Positions 53,101 to 64,000 of a stretch of 64,000 nucleotides of DNA are shown piece after piece. Source of the stretch: Paramecium octaurelia (taxonomy: Eukaryota > Ciliophora > Oligohymenophorea > Peniculida > Parameciidae); the NCBI GenBank assembly GCA_905182995.1, contig CAJJDP010000075.1, positions 404,205 through 468,204 of the forward strand, read 5' to 3'. Both the position numbers and the translations under genes were made by a program. Positions within the stretch are counted from its first letter, which is position 1. Every line of letters begins with the position of its first letter. The notes beneath the pieces are model-generated. The model searched no databases and had not been told where the DNA came from. It was given only the letters and a program-made list of their open reading frames with translations.

Positions 53101-54529
53101 TTCACTTGTAAGCAAGTTATTCTTGAACTTTATCCTAATAAAAAGTTTTCCTATCTTTGAATTCCAAGAAGAGTTTTGTAGTTCAAAACATGGTGTGTTA
53201 CCTTAAGAGATTGATAGATCTATTCAAGTCTTCCGAGATTTTTCTATTAAGTAAATACTAATATCTATTCCATAATACCTCGTAATTTAGATAATAAATT
53301 GAATTATTATTCTAAATAAATCCACAAAAATTCAGATCAATAAGATAAGTAATAAATAATTAAATTGGCTTCACTCCCTCCTTATAAGGATTGCACCTCT
53401 CTTTACTTATTAGAAACAAACAATTTCTTATTAATTTCCATTTCTTTATCGTAAGATCTCAACTAAAATTCTAGATTCTGCTAATTGGAATTGATAGAAT
53501 TCCTATGCCAAAAATTTCATGAGGATCTCATGTACTATTTTCTGATGTCGAAGACTCAGATTCCTAAGAGCAATTCTACGCTTTCTCCATTACATTTCAA
53601 ATGCTAAAGAACAGGATGAATGACATGAGATCACATTGATAAAGTTTCAAGAGAACAGAATCAACAAACTATCATCATATCAAAGTTCTATGAAGTGCTC
53701 AAACACTACTAGTGTAATCCAACTTTAGAGATTTTTTAATTCTCAATTCAAAACCGTTAATCTTAAGATGACCATGTTTGACATCTATTTGATTATCTAT
53801 AAATAATATTCCAAAATTGAAAATAATGAGCTGCTCCTCTATTGACTCCAATTCAATACGAGCCAAGAGAGTGCTCTATTTCATTTAATCTGTTTCTTTA
53901 GGTAGGTCACTGAAGAGAAACTCTTAAAATTCTTAAAGGAAATCTCTCCTTTGATTTTATGAAGCAAAAGATGTGAGTAAGCCAAAGAATTCATTACAAT
54001 CTCGCTCAACAAGTACAGAAGCGAGGAGATCTTCTTCCTTTTTGATCCAAATAATGAAATAGTACTTGAAATTGGATGTCTCAACCTTTACCCTCGAGAT
54101 CTTTATATCACTTATTGGAGCTCCATTTACACTAAATTTTTCGATCTGAAAAACTCTACCTTTACAAAAATTATTGTGAAGAATATTTTAAGAAATTAAA
54201 GGACATCCGAGAGAGAGCCGTCTATCAAAGGATCTTTAAAATACGATATCAAATAAACTAATAACTCTTATTCAAAAGACTATAATGAAATTGGGGTTGT
54301 GATTTATGAATTGCTAACATGATTACAATTCAGGAATCTCTCTTATAAGAGTTTTCTCATCTGAATAAAACAAAAAGAGTGCAGGATTCAAATCTTCATT
54401 CTAACTATTTAAATTCAACTTCATTATTATTGGATTTTTATCTGATGCATACCAACTTTGACCTGTCACTGTTTGTTCTCTCAAATTGAGATAATCTAAT
54501 TGCTTGAAACATAATGCAATCTATTTCAT
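50170..54529 (-). pseudogene. Large unrecognised multi-fragment gene, probably decayed
   Basis: From a possible start (MKQIALCFKQLDYLNLREQ) at 54529 the minus strand carries a run of strongly coding segments. They are IEKFSVNGAPISDIKISRVK...LVERDCNEFFGLL (about 54140-53980); RIALRNLSLRHQKIVHEILM (about 53560); IQLFITYLIDLNFCGFIQNN (about 53340); SSWNSKIGKLFIRIKFKNN (about 53150); EVFELSNPSVRLHRYRLAIN (about 52500); MLSKKYDESQMVDIFVFYG (about 52050); and VDFSLHYIFEVVELLLINMD (about 50720). Some joins fit 20-26-nt introns, including one ending in AAG at about 53380-53405. Others need frameshifts, and two TGA codons interrupt the last segment. One section faintly resembles a PX domain; I do not recognise the protein. 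Confidence 0.45.
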
Positions 54530-54591
54530 TTTAGAATAGATAAAGACATTATGTTGAGTTTTTTCGACACATATGAGAAAAAAGTAAAATA

Positions 54592-54905
54592 TTTATTTAG
54601 TTAGCTTTTTTTTGCTATTCCCCATAGATTTTCAATGCAATTAAGCTAAGGACAATTAATCCAAAAATTTCTGATGTGCGATTGATAAATGCATTGTCCA
54701 GCATCAAGCAAAAAATTATTTTCTTCACCATTCTGCTAAAGCAGCCTTAGAAGTTCATTCAAAAATTCTTCAAAAACCTGTTGATTTGCATTTCCTAAAA
54801 AACATTTGTGCGCAATAAATCCGTCACAAGCTATAGCTCCAATAACACATTTACTTTTTGATTAGCTTGATTTAATTTGCAATAAAGGAAAAATGTTTTT
54901 TTATT
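54592..54905 (-). mobile_element. Tc1/mariner-IS630-type transposase remnant
   Basis: The minus strand is open for about 100 codons with the order of a DDE transposase C-terminal half: KCVIGAIACDGFIAHK, a helix NQQVFEEFLNELLRLL, LLDAGQCIYQSH in place of the usual DNA..H block (the Asp is kept), and CPQLNCIENLWGIAKK, the decayed P-x-LNPIENLWG block with its Glu. The N-terminal DNA-binding part is not clearly readable. No terminal inverted repeats or TA target duplication could be found by eye. Related elements are known in Paramecium germline DNA. Confidence 0.75.
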
Positions 54906-55721
54906 ACCAACTTCTTTCAACTTTTAAATTTCTCCCAAAACTGCAATCATCAATTTAAACAATTTTGCATTTTTAATTTAAAAGTGTAGCTAATTATTTT
55001 GCTAATTCAAACCTTCTGTCTAAAGAACATTTAATTTGAGATTTAAAGTTAACACAACTAAATAAGCGATCGGTCTTTAACCCAAGTCGTTTAAACTACT
55101 TAAAAAATTAATGAAACTGCAGTTGCTAATTTCAAATATGAAAATTTGCTATAAATTCTTAATAGATTTATTTTGCACTGAGCTACAAATTTTGAAATCC
55201 ACAATTTATGTTATGCATCAAATGCAAAAGCAAGTTATTGTCTTTGTAAAACCGGTTGCTGTAAAACATACTTTTATAATATTTAGCTCTTCTAATTCTA
55301 AAGCTACGGTTAATGATTTAAAGCTGCTTTTTCTCAAATTTTTTATATTTTTTCTCATCTCTACTTCTTGTGGATTATAATTTTTGTTTTATAATTTTAT
55401 TTCTATTTACATTTAAGGTGGAAAAATTAAATTTTAACAATTGAGGCTATAACCTGAAATTCCAGTCATCTTCGAATAATAAAAATTGAATCAAAATATT
55501 TTTCTCCAATTCAAAAAAAAAAATCCTCATTATAAATATCATTTAATAAAAAAGCTCTACTTAATTTGGATTAAAATTATAAATCATTTAATTGTTTTTC
55601 TTAAATTGTTTTCTGCTTTTAAAATCAATTGCTTTGAAATGGATTGGTTAAAAAGAATTATTTTTCAATAAAAATTTACTATCCATAGTTTGAATAATTA
55701 AATAAACTTTCGAAATTCATC

Positions 55722-56357
55722 ATGATTTCCATTTTCTAAGCTAATCAAGCAACTGATTCTGTTGAATCTATGTACTATGGCTTAATCTTGGCAGTATATT
55801 ATTTTCCTACAATTCATTCTTCAGGTGTAACAGCGTAATATTTGGTCAAAGTTGCTACTAAAAATGCTTTGTCTTAAAATAAAAAAAGTTCAAATAAGAT
55901 AACTGCTGAGATCAGATACTAAAGAAGAAATTAACATGAAATTAAAAAGAAGCCTAATGGTTAAGAGCTTGGCTTTTCTGATGGAAACTACCCTGATATA
56001 ACATAGGCAGTTAATGCTCTTAAAACAATAGAACAAATCATTCTTTATTTAAAAACCCTAAAGTGCAGGATTTATCAAATCTCACGCAGGATGATTTAAT
56101 GTAAAATATTTATCAACATAAGGTTGATTCGCTAATTAGATACGTCTATCGGAAGTAATAAAAACAGAGATAAAGGAGTAAGTTGAGATATTTAAAAAAT
56201 GCAGCTAAGATAACGTTAGCACGTAAAAAACTCATTTATGCATAAGGAGTTGCTGAAATTATCAAAGTTAACTGAAGAATTAGAAATAGTGAATTAAGGA
56301 ATTTCAGAGAGAAAGTAGAATAGAGATAGCAATTCTAAAGAAGAAATTGAGTATTGA
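55722..56357 (+). pseudogene. Unrecognised ORF next to transposase relic
   Basis: Starts MISIFQANQATDSVESMYYG and stays open for about 115 codons. It then continues in a second frame (KNPKVQDLSNLTQDDLMQ, RSKLRYLKNAAKITLARKK) to a TGA, and after it more charged sequence in the same frame. It is purine-rich, so probably sense, and basic overall. Function unknown; possibly part of the same mobile element as the neighbouring transposase and zinc-finger frames. Confidence 0.35.
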
Positions 56358-56508
56358 AAAGTAGTAGAAAATTATTCATGCATTTTTTTTATATATTTTA
56401 TAGTTTCTCATTGTTCATCCTGCTACTATTCTGTTTCAGAACCTTTTTTTATTCTTCCTCGAGTCGAAGAGCTTTTTCTCTTCTTCATTCGAATCCTTGT
56501 GATGGAAC

Positions 56509-57183
56509 TCAAAGTACCTATAACCATCCTGCTCTTTCATGAACTATTTATAAATCTTTAGCACTTCTACTTCTCTGGCACTTTCTTCGCTTTTCTAAAA
56601 TAATGTTCTGCTAAAATTCTTGCTTTCTTTCTGACAATATTTCTTCCTATTGTTTATCTTTCTAATTGCTTTCTTGCTATTCATTTATCTCTAAAATATT
56701 TATTTGCTGTGGTTGAAAATTTTGGTCGCTAATTTGAAATCTAATTTTGAATTATTTTGTGCACTTTGTTGATTTCATTTGATCTAGTGCTATTGGAAGT
56801 TTTCCAAACCCTCTGCTGCAGAATTCTTTCAATGCATTTTTTGTTTCTTCTTCGTTGATTTTGCCTCCTTCAATATTTAAAACTTCTTCCATATTTTTCT
56901 AAATTTGTTCAACACAAACAAATTGATGAAGCTTGATATTCGATTGTCCAAATAACGAAGTTGAGCAATGTTTGCAAGTTATAGATTAGCTGGAAACCTT
57001 TTTCAGACATTTATTTTGATGATAAAATTGCACGCAGATTGTATCTTATTTCAATTCAGCTGGAAAAATTTTCTGCTGCAATTAAATTGCAATAATTTTT
57101 TTTTCTTATATTATCTGAATATTTATAAACAAGTCAAAGCAACTTAAATCTGCAATAATTTTGGACTATAGGTAATTTGATTT
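56509..57183 (-). CDS. ORF with C2HC/BED-like zinc finger, possibly transposon-borne
   Basis: One minus-strand frame of 224 codons without an obvious early Met (first convincing ATG at about residue 95, MEEVLNIEGG). It contains CKHCSTSLFGQSNIKLHQFVC, a Cys-x2-Cys-x12-His-x3-Cys pattern like BED or C2HC fingers. A charged region follows with KINEEETKNALKEFCSRGFG and a Gln/Glu-rich tail. A further coding-like stretch in another frame (ITSHLAQQFNPFGQYIPIKK) lies upstream to about 57350. Placed 1.6 kb from the transposase remnant on the same strand, it may belong to the same element; this is inference. Confidence 0.4.
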
Positions 57184-57571
57184 TCAACTTCTTAATTGGG
57201 ATATATTAGCCAAATGGATTAAATTATTGAGCCAAATGAGATGTTATCGAAAACTCTAGTAATTTTTCTGCAATATCGACAAAGGGATGTATTGCTAAAT
57301 TCGTTACTAATTTAAAATATCTAATAAAATCTCCTACTAAGTAGATTAGAGAATAGTGTAAGAAAATAAGTTAAGGCAATATTTAATCATAAAGACACAC
57401 TTAAATGTTTGGAAGACGGTAAATTGAGTATGTAAATGTTATAATATATTTGCTAATATAATTTAGTCATAGGAATGTAAATTAATATTAATAATATAAA
57501 AAGTCTAAATTATAAAAAATGAATATTTAATGCCTCTAATTTAAACGGTAGAATTAATAAAACAAAATATG

Positions 57572-58685
57572 TCAGAAAATAGGAGGAGCTTGTGCTCCAC
57601 ATATTCGATTGATCAGGAATAGTATTAGTATTATTAGAACAATTACAAGCACCGCATAAAAAGAGTGATCAATCTGCTTTTTTGTACAAGGATTAAAAAA
57701 TTAACATCCAGCAGCATGTAATCTCCAAGTTTACAAATAATTTAACAACCTAATTAGTTCAAAGTGTTTGGATCAACTTTAGTATCCTTCTTATTGTTGA
57801 CAGAAGATTTTAATATTATCATTCATACAGGTTTAAAAGTATTTTTAATTAGATTCACAACTATGCACTTTAAATTTGTCAAATGAAGACCAATAACAAC
57901 TCTAATTAGCTCATTCTGATGCTTATTAATCATCATTACTAAGCAGATTCACAATTAACCATCAACTATCATTTTCCACTCTTTAAACAATAATAGCATT
58001 GTTTTACAAGCAATATTTGACTAGAAATAATAGCAATATTGCTTTTAGATACATGTAGTGCCATCAAATATACAATTGCATAATTCTAAACTACGATTGT
58101 CATGATTTTGATCTGAAATATCTGAGCATTATTTAACTTTGAATGATTGTTCAATCAATGACCAAATACAACTACCTAATATGGCTGTTGTATTTTTACA
58201 AACCGATTCTGATTAGTAAATTATGCAGCTAGGTATGGTTAAACATTATCAACTACAAGAAGTACATTTTACCTTTATACTTGTCAATTGATTAACATTA
58301 TTCATGATTTGAATAATTAAAATCTGATCAACTTGCATTCCTATTCACTTATTGGGCTTGATTCAAAAAACAAAGGTTTTAATCATTATCCACCTTACAT
58401 GACTCTTTAACTTGATATTAGTGCAGTCTGCTAAAGCAATACATCCTGTAACACCATTAAATGTGCACTATTTATTAGCATTTTAACACTCCTCATGTTT
58501 TAAATAATATGCTAAAGAGCAAGACTCAAATTTTAGCAAAATGTTTTAGCCTCATTTATTGCAATCACAGTTTATATACAGTATCCATCATTTTCAGTCA
58601 CAAAACCTCCATTTGTATTAATTTCTGAACATTTATTCGATGAATCTACGATAACGCACAACACAAGAACAAATAAGTTTTTCAT
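57572..58685 (-). pseudogene. Cys-rich surface-antigen-like gene remnant
   Basis: Starts with a good signal peptide (MKNLFVLVLCVIVDSSN). Cys-rich segments follow in changing frames: CTFNGVTGCIALADC, CNCIFDGTTCIQKQYC, CESNQKYFQTC and NPCTKKQIDHSFY. It ends with a hydrophobic segment AVLVIVLIILILFLI near the TGA. The C-x-NGT.C style resembles ciliate surface antigens (immobilisation-antigen family). At least four frame changes and early TGA codons mark it as a pseudogene. Confidence 0.6.
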
Positions 58686-59159
58686 CCTTATTCTTAATAA
58701 TATACTGTATATTTCAAAACTTTAATTTCCTCTAATAATTATATGGATCAGCTTTAAAAACAAAATAATAATTTTTCCACTTATTGTTAATTTTAAAATT
58801 ATTATGTAATTCAGTATTATTCTTTTTAATTGAATATCATGTATTATATACTACTGATGATAAATTTCCTTTTAATCTACAGTAAGCCCATTAACTTTAA
58901 CTTCTCCAAGAAATAATACAATTGAACTATTAAAGATACTAAAGTACGCTATATTAGTCCTAAATTTTAATTCAAAAGGCTGAATTAATGTGAAAAAATC
59001 AAAGCAACATTTCTTTATTTTATATTCAGTTAACTTGAATACATCATTTATAAATGATTGCTAGTTTGTAATATCTCATCACTACAATGTGTCGAAACGA
59101 AAACTTTTTGATACCATTCTTAATAATTCTGATAATGATCACTAATTAAATCTTGATCA

Positions 59160-59190
59160 ATAAATAAATAAGTAAATAAGTAAGTAAAAA
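59160..59190. repeat. Short AAGT/AAAT microsatellite
   Basis: About seven imperfect tandem tetranucleotides (TAAA/TAAG) in A+T-rich DNA. Confidence 0.7.
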
Positions 59191-59497
59191 AATACAGATA
59201 AATAGAGGAAAAAATTAAAGTATAAAAATTACTAACATATTAAATGATAAATTATTTTAATGGGAATTTTGCATATACAATTAGGTAAGTTACATAGAGG
59301 ATATTTAGGATTGTTTGAATTATAAAAAAATAATTGCTCAAAGCAAATAAAGAGGAATGACTTAAATAGAGGAATATAATCTATAAGTTAATTAAAATAG
59401 ATTATATTAATCATCCTTTCAGTTTTCATAAAATTGTAAACTGATAATTTATGTATAACTAAACATAAAGTTTAATATATATTAAAATATAATTAAT

Positions 59498-60566
59498 TAA
59501 CATATATTTTATAACTTAGTTTTTATATATTCTTTAGTTGATTGCTAATATTCAAGCAAATATTTCATAAATTTATCAGGTGTAGAGATAGACCTTTTAA
59601 ATAAAAACATAATTTAGATTATCCAAATTAATTGATTAGTAACAAGGTTAATCTTTGAAATTAATTTACCGATATGATCTTTTAAATTACCTAATCTTTG
59701 AAGTGCAAATAGCAGAATTTATGGAGCTATAATTAAAAATATCCACAAAGTATTTGAAACTCCATTTTTAGTAAGTGTAAGGGTACAATAAATGTCACAA
59801 AGGCATGAAATAACAATATCAAAAAATTTACCCAAATTATGGCTAATGCATCAGCCACGCTCTTTTATTTAGTCCTTTACACAGTTAATAATACCCTTTC
59901 ATTAATTAGAAGAATGAGAAGATGGTAAATGGGCACATTAAGTTCAAGCGGAATGATGCAGTTGGCAAGTCAAGTATCCTTTTTACTGCGATTAGTACAA
60001 GAAAGGCCGCTTAATTTATAAAATAAGTATTTTTTGCTTTTACATATTGCTGAGGCAGTATTTCAATTTCGATCCAATTAGTAACACATATGATAGACAC
60101 CTGAATTTGGACAATTCCTATGAAAGGAGTTTAATATGGCTAATATGAGTACAAATATTATTACTTCTAGTCCACAAAGTCATTATGTAATTTAAATTTA
60201 AACTCATGTTTAAAAATAAATAAAAGGTCAATACCAAAGTTCAACATATAGTATTTGACATTTAAATATTCTAAAGTTTAGCACGCTCAGTTGCTGATTA
60301 AAAATTTTCAGATTACTCAAGGCTGCAATGGGCATTTATGGTGTATCTCTTACAGGATGTATAATAAGATGAATAGTCTACATGGCGTAGAAGAACTTGA
60401 GTTTTCAGTACTCATTACAAGAATAAGATCCAGGACCCTGTTATGCTAATCAATAAGCAGCATGAAAGGTATAGTATTGTAATAATAATAGTAGAATTTG
60501 AAAACGTATTTTTTATTTATCCCAGCTTTCCTAAATGTTTTCCATTCATTAGTATTGTTGGTTTAT
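59498..60566. repeat. 1,069-bp direct repeat, copy 1
   Basis: Matches 60830-61898 at a constant offset of 1,332 bp wherever compared. The left flank differs from that of copy 2, and the right side ends at the N at 60567. Short open frames exist inside (for example MMQLASQVSFLLRLVQERPL) but none is recognised. It could be a mobile or duplicated segment, or a misassembly. Confidence 0.85.
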
Positions 60567-60567
60567 N
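60567..60567. other. Single-N assembly join
   Basis: Follows the end of copy 1 of the 1,069-bp repeat. The next 262 bp are unique before copy 2 starts. Confidence 0.9.
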
Positions 60568-60829
60568 AATTTCATTAAAGAAATGAGATCAGTGACAAAC
60601 TGACAATTATTATTTAACCCTGTTAGGGGAATCAACACACAACTATAGAAATCATTAACCTTCCTTTACTCTTAGTATTTTTACCTTCCAATTATATATT
60701 TGACTGAACCTTTGCATAAATGTTGCTTATTTTTAGACCCACTTAATTTGAATAATTATTATATGTTGCTTGGACATAATTTAAAACCTATCAATTTTTA
60801 TCTGATACTATCCTCCTTAAATCAGTCCC

Positions 60830-61898
60830 TAACATATATTTTATAACTTAGTTTTTATATATTCTTTAGTTGATTGCTAATATTCAAGCAAATATTTCAT
60901 AAATTTATCAGGTGTAGAGATAGACCTTTTAAATAAAAACATAATTTAGATTATCCAAATTAATTGATTAGTAACAAGGTTAATCTTTGAAATTAATTTA
61001 CCGATATGATCTTTTAAATTACCTAATCTTTGAAGTGCAAATAGCAGAATTTATGGAGCTATAATTAAAAATATCCACAAAGTATTTGAAACTCCATTTT
61101 TAGTAAGTGTAAGGGTACAATAAATGTCACAAAGGCATGAAATAACAATATCAAAAAATTTACCCAAATTATGGCTAATGCATCAGCCACGCTCTTTTAT
61201 TTAGTCCTTTACACAGTTAATAATACCCTTTCATTAATTAGAAGAATGAGAAGATGGTAAATGGGCACATTAAGTTCAAGCGGAATGATGCAGTTGGCAA
61301 GTCAAGTATCCTTTTTACTGCGATTAGTACAAGAAAGGCCGCTTAATTTATAAAATAAGTATTTTTTGCTTTTACATATTGCTGAGGCAGTATTTCAATT
61401 TCGATCCAATTAGTAACACATATGATAGACACCTGAATTTGGACAATTCCTATGAAAGGAGTTTAATATGGCTAATATGAGTACAAATATTATTACTTCT
61501 AGTCCACAAAGTCATTATGTAATTTAAATTTAAACTCATGTTTAAAAATAAATAAAAGGTCAATACCAAAGTTCAACATATAGTATTTGACATTTAAATA
61601 TTCTAAAGTTTAGCACGCTCAGTTGCTGATTAAAAATTTTCAGATTACTCAAGGCTGCAATGGGCATTTATGGTGTATCTCTTACAGGATGTATAATAAG
61701 ATGAATAGTCTACATGGCGTAGAAGAACTTGAGTTTTCAGTACTCATTACAAGAATAAGATCCAGGACCCTGTTATGCTAATCAATAAGCAGCATGAAAG
61801 GTATAGTATTGTAATAATAATAGTAGAATTTGAAAACGTATTTTTTATTTATCCCAGCTTTCCTAAATGTTTTCCATTCATTAGTATTGTTGGTTTAT
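60830..61898. repeat. 1,069-bp direct repeat, copy 2
   Basis: Second copy. Beyond 61898 the sequence continues without a gap into unique DNA, so copy 1 may simply be truncated by the N. Confidence 0.85.
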
Positions 61899-62274
61899 TC
61901 TTAAGAGACCTAAAATCCTTATATTTTCAAAGCATTATTCTCTCAAATCCACTTCATTTTGACAAATAAATTGAGTGCCCACATTTGATAAGTCTCCCTA
62001 TCAAACTAGGAATTTCAAAAATTCAATTATGTACTAATCACATGATATTTATTTTATTAAGCCCCTTCTAATTTAATCACAGTTCTCAGTTGAATAATTT
62101 AACTTATTAAAGTAAATTCCTTAAATTGAGATAAATTTCAAATCAGTTTATTTTTTAAACAACTCTAAACAATTAGTTATTTCCTTATTTCTCAGCATCC
62201 AAGGCAGATCTTAAGGTAGGATCTATCGAAGTTCTTAGTTTAAGTCAATACTTATAATGTTTTCTTCTGAATTA

Positions 62275-62708
62275 TCAGTCTAATTTATTAATTAGTTAAT
62301 CCCCTTCATTTCTTTTTTCAATTTTTTCATAAAAATGCTTCGTTTCCATTTCCCAATATTGCTTCGTCACTTCCAACCTTTTCAACTAAGAAGTTTTCTA
62401 AATATTCCAATCATTTAATTGTTTTCCTATAATAATTTAGACTAATTTATCTAAGTATTGGTCAATTCTGTAGGATTCACATTGTTTGAAATTCTTGATT
62501 CTCTATCAGATCATATATTTGTTTTTTTGATTTTGCTGACTTACCCCAAATTAATTTTAACATTTAGAGTTGAGGAAAACATTGTCTTAAAATTCATTCT
62601 TTGCGTTGTCAATTCAGATGAATCATTAATTCTTTTAATTTCTTCAAAACCATTTCTTGAAATTTATTCATTCGAACTGTTTATTTTTTGATATCCACTC
62701 AAGTTCAT
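62275..62708 (-). pseudogene. Small coiled-coil protein gene, frame broken once
   Basis: Starts MNLSGYQKINSSNEQISRNG and reads well to NVKINLG. A possible 42-nt GTAAGT...TAG intron, long for this DNA, contains the only early TGA. It continues ESRISNNVNPTELTNTQINQ, then needs a one-base shift to reach a heptad-like segment (LKRLEVTKQYWEMETKHFYE) ending at TGA 62275. Could be a real short gene with a missed intron. Confidence 0.4.
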
Positions 62709-64000
62709 AGGAATATTCAACACAAAATTTCCTTGAGCATGAACACTTGTGGGTGCTATACATATTATTGATACTTGATTTTGAATATGATGAGTGCAAT
62801 TCATAATGTTTTTAAAAATAACATTGAATTTCTATTACTTTATTTCGAGTTTTAGAATATCAAAACGAATCTTGAGCTAAAAGGTTTGGAAAATCTATAA
62901 ATGTTTTAGATTTTTGGAATTGATGTAAATTTTATAAGGGAATACTCACACAACCTTGTGCATAATTGAATTCTTAAATTATAGAAAACAAATCATCAAC
63001 AACATAAAATATCGCAAGATATGCATTTGTGATGTTCAATTTATTACTTCCAAGTACTAAATCTTTGGTATTTATTACTGAAACTTGCAGATGGTTAAAC
63101 CAAACATTTTCTAAATCAAATTTTTTAAAAGTAATTTTTTAACTTAATTAGTTTATATATTATATTAATACAATTAAAACTTTTTAAGCGAAAATACAAA
63201 TACATTTATGTAATATTAAAAATTTAGTTAATTCTAAAAATTTATTGTCTAATAGGATTAAACTAATAGTTATATAGAAAAACTGTTTTGTTATTTTTTT
63301 AACATTATCCATTATGTTTATGAATATAACAATACCAATCTTGGGTAATATCTTAATTTCATAATGAATTAATTTAATTTTAAAATTGTATTAGTTGATG
63401 AGGTCATTTGAAAATCATATAGATTTATGCTTTACAAAGCTGTATATTATCTGATTGATTTATAACTAATATATATTTTCTGTCTTTGAATATCTAATAC
63501 TTTTTAATATAAATTGAAAATAATAATTACAGATTATGAAAATATTATCAAGAATATAGTAGAGCAATTTTAATGTTAAAGTTTAGTTTATATCTCTAGA
63601 ATTAAGTTTATTGTTTTTTGAAATGTTAACTTTGTTATTAATTGTATCAATTCTTTTTTATATAATAAAAAATCTAAATTTTACTTAATGATCATTTTTA
63701 AGACTTAACCTGTTTACTTTGCTTAGATTATAAATTTAATAGTGTCTTGTATATTCACGAATATTAATTATAATCGTAGTTTCTAACATCTCAATTTTTA
63801 ACCAAATATTTAAATATCATTTAACTAAAACTGGTTTAATCACTTGCTATAAATGGAATACTGTTGAAAAATATGTACTTATCAATCTTAAGAATTTGAA
63901 GATCAAGAATTGAAACTATAAAAACATATATTATGCAAAAAGTTATAAGAAAATGATTAAAATTATAATTGTTATGTTTATTATGAATATTCAAATTCAC
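62709..64000. other. Very A+T-rich right end
   Basis: No gene recognised; no telomeric C4A2/C3A3-type repeats at the window end. Confidence 0.4.

Noticed and set aside
53370-54330. Plus-strand segment resembling a kinase ending (GVVIYELLT)
   Set aside because: No other kinase motif precedes it, and the minus strand carries a longer, better coding frame.
1-64000. tRNA, rRNA, CRISPR arrays, bacterial operons, Shine-Dalgarno sites
   Set aside because: None seen. The sequence is eukaryotic nuclear DNA; no cloverleaf or array pattern was recognised by eye.
63900-64000. Telomere at the window end
   Set aside because: No C4A2/C3A3 or complementary repeats are present at either end.

Overview
The window is ciliate DNA, almost certainly from Paramecium. 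Long reading frames only appear if TAA and TAG are read as glutamine and TGA is the sole stop. Introns are tiny (mostly 22-31 nt, GTA...TAG), and A+T is roughly 70-80%. None of the intact genes is broken by internal eliminated sequences (IESs), so this looks like macronuclear or macronucleus-destined sequence, although this cannot be proved from the window.

Left part, 1-26.1 kb, is compact and gene-dense. In order it holds: a TMEM43-like membrane protein (+, 5' cut by the window edge); a non-canonical poly(A) polymerase (-); a small dual-specificity phosphatase (+); a 1,290-residue coiled-coil protein (+); a cyclic-nucleotide-gated K+ channel (-); a TLDc-domain protein (+); a short hypothetical protein (-); a B-box protein (-); phosphoglycerate mutase (-); a casein-kinase-1-like kinase (+); and an intronless 2,154-residue large GTPase (-) with a GBP/atlastin-type G domain, coiled coil and a Cys/His-rich tail. 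Spacing is often 32-55 bp. These are ordinary housekeeping and signalling genes with no operon logic.

Right part, 26.1-64 kb, is different: gene-poor, more A+T-rich and full of damaged coding fragments on both strands. It includes SPRY-like, DUF4215-type Cys-rich, surface-antigen-like, large membrane-protein and unrecognised remnants, plus a Tc1/IS630 transposase relic with a zinc-finger ORF beside it. The one nearly intact gene is a pentapeptide-repeat + 14xWD40 protein at 44.8-47.4 kb. Its frame crosses a single TGA and continues in frame for 61 more codons. An inverted, decayed WD40 fragment lies just upstream.

Three single N bases mark assembly joins (31151, 44094, 60567). The one at 44094 sits between two copies of a 1,381-bp block and is best read as two unmerged overlapping contig ends. 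The one at 60567 ends the first copy of a 1,069-bp repeat whose second copy starts 263 bp later.

All coordinates and translations were worked out by eye. Exon joins in the left part keep frame arithmetically; annotation in the right part is tentative.
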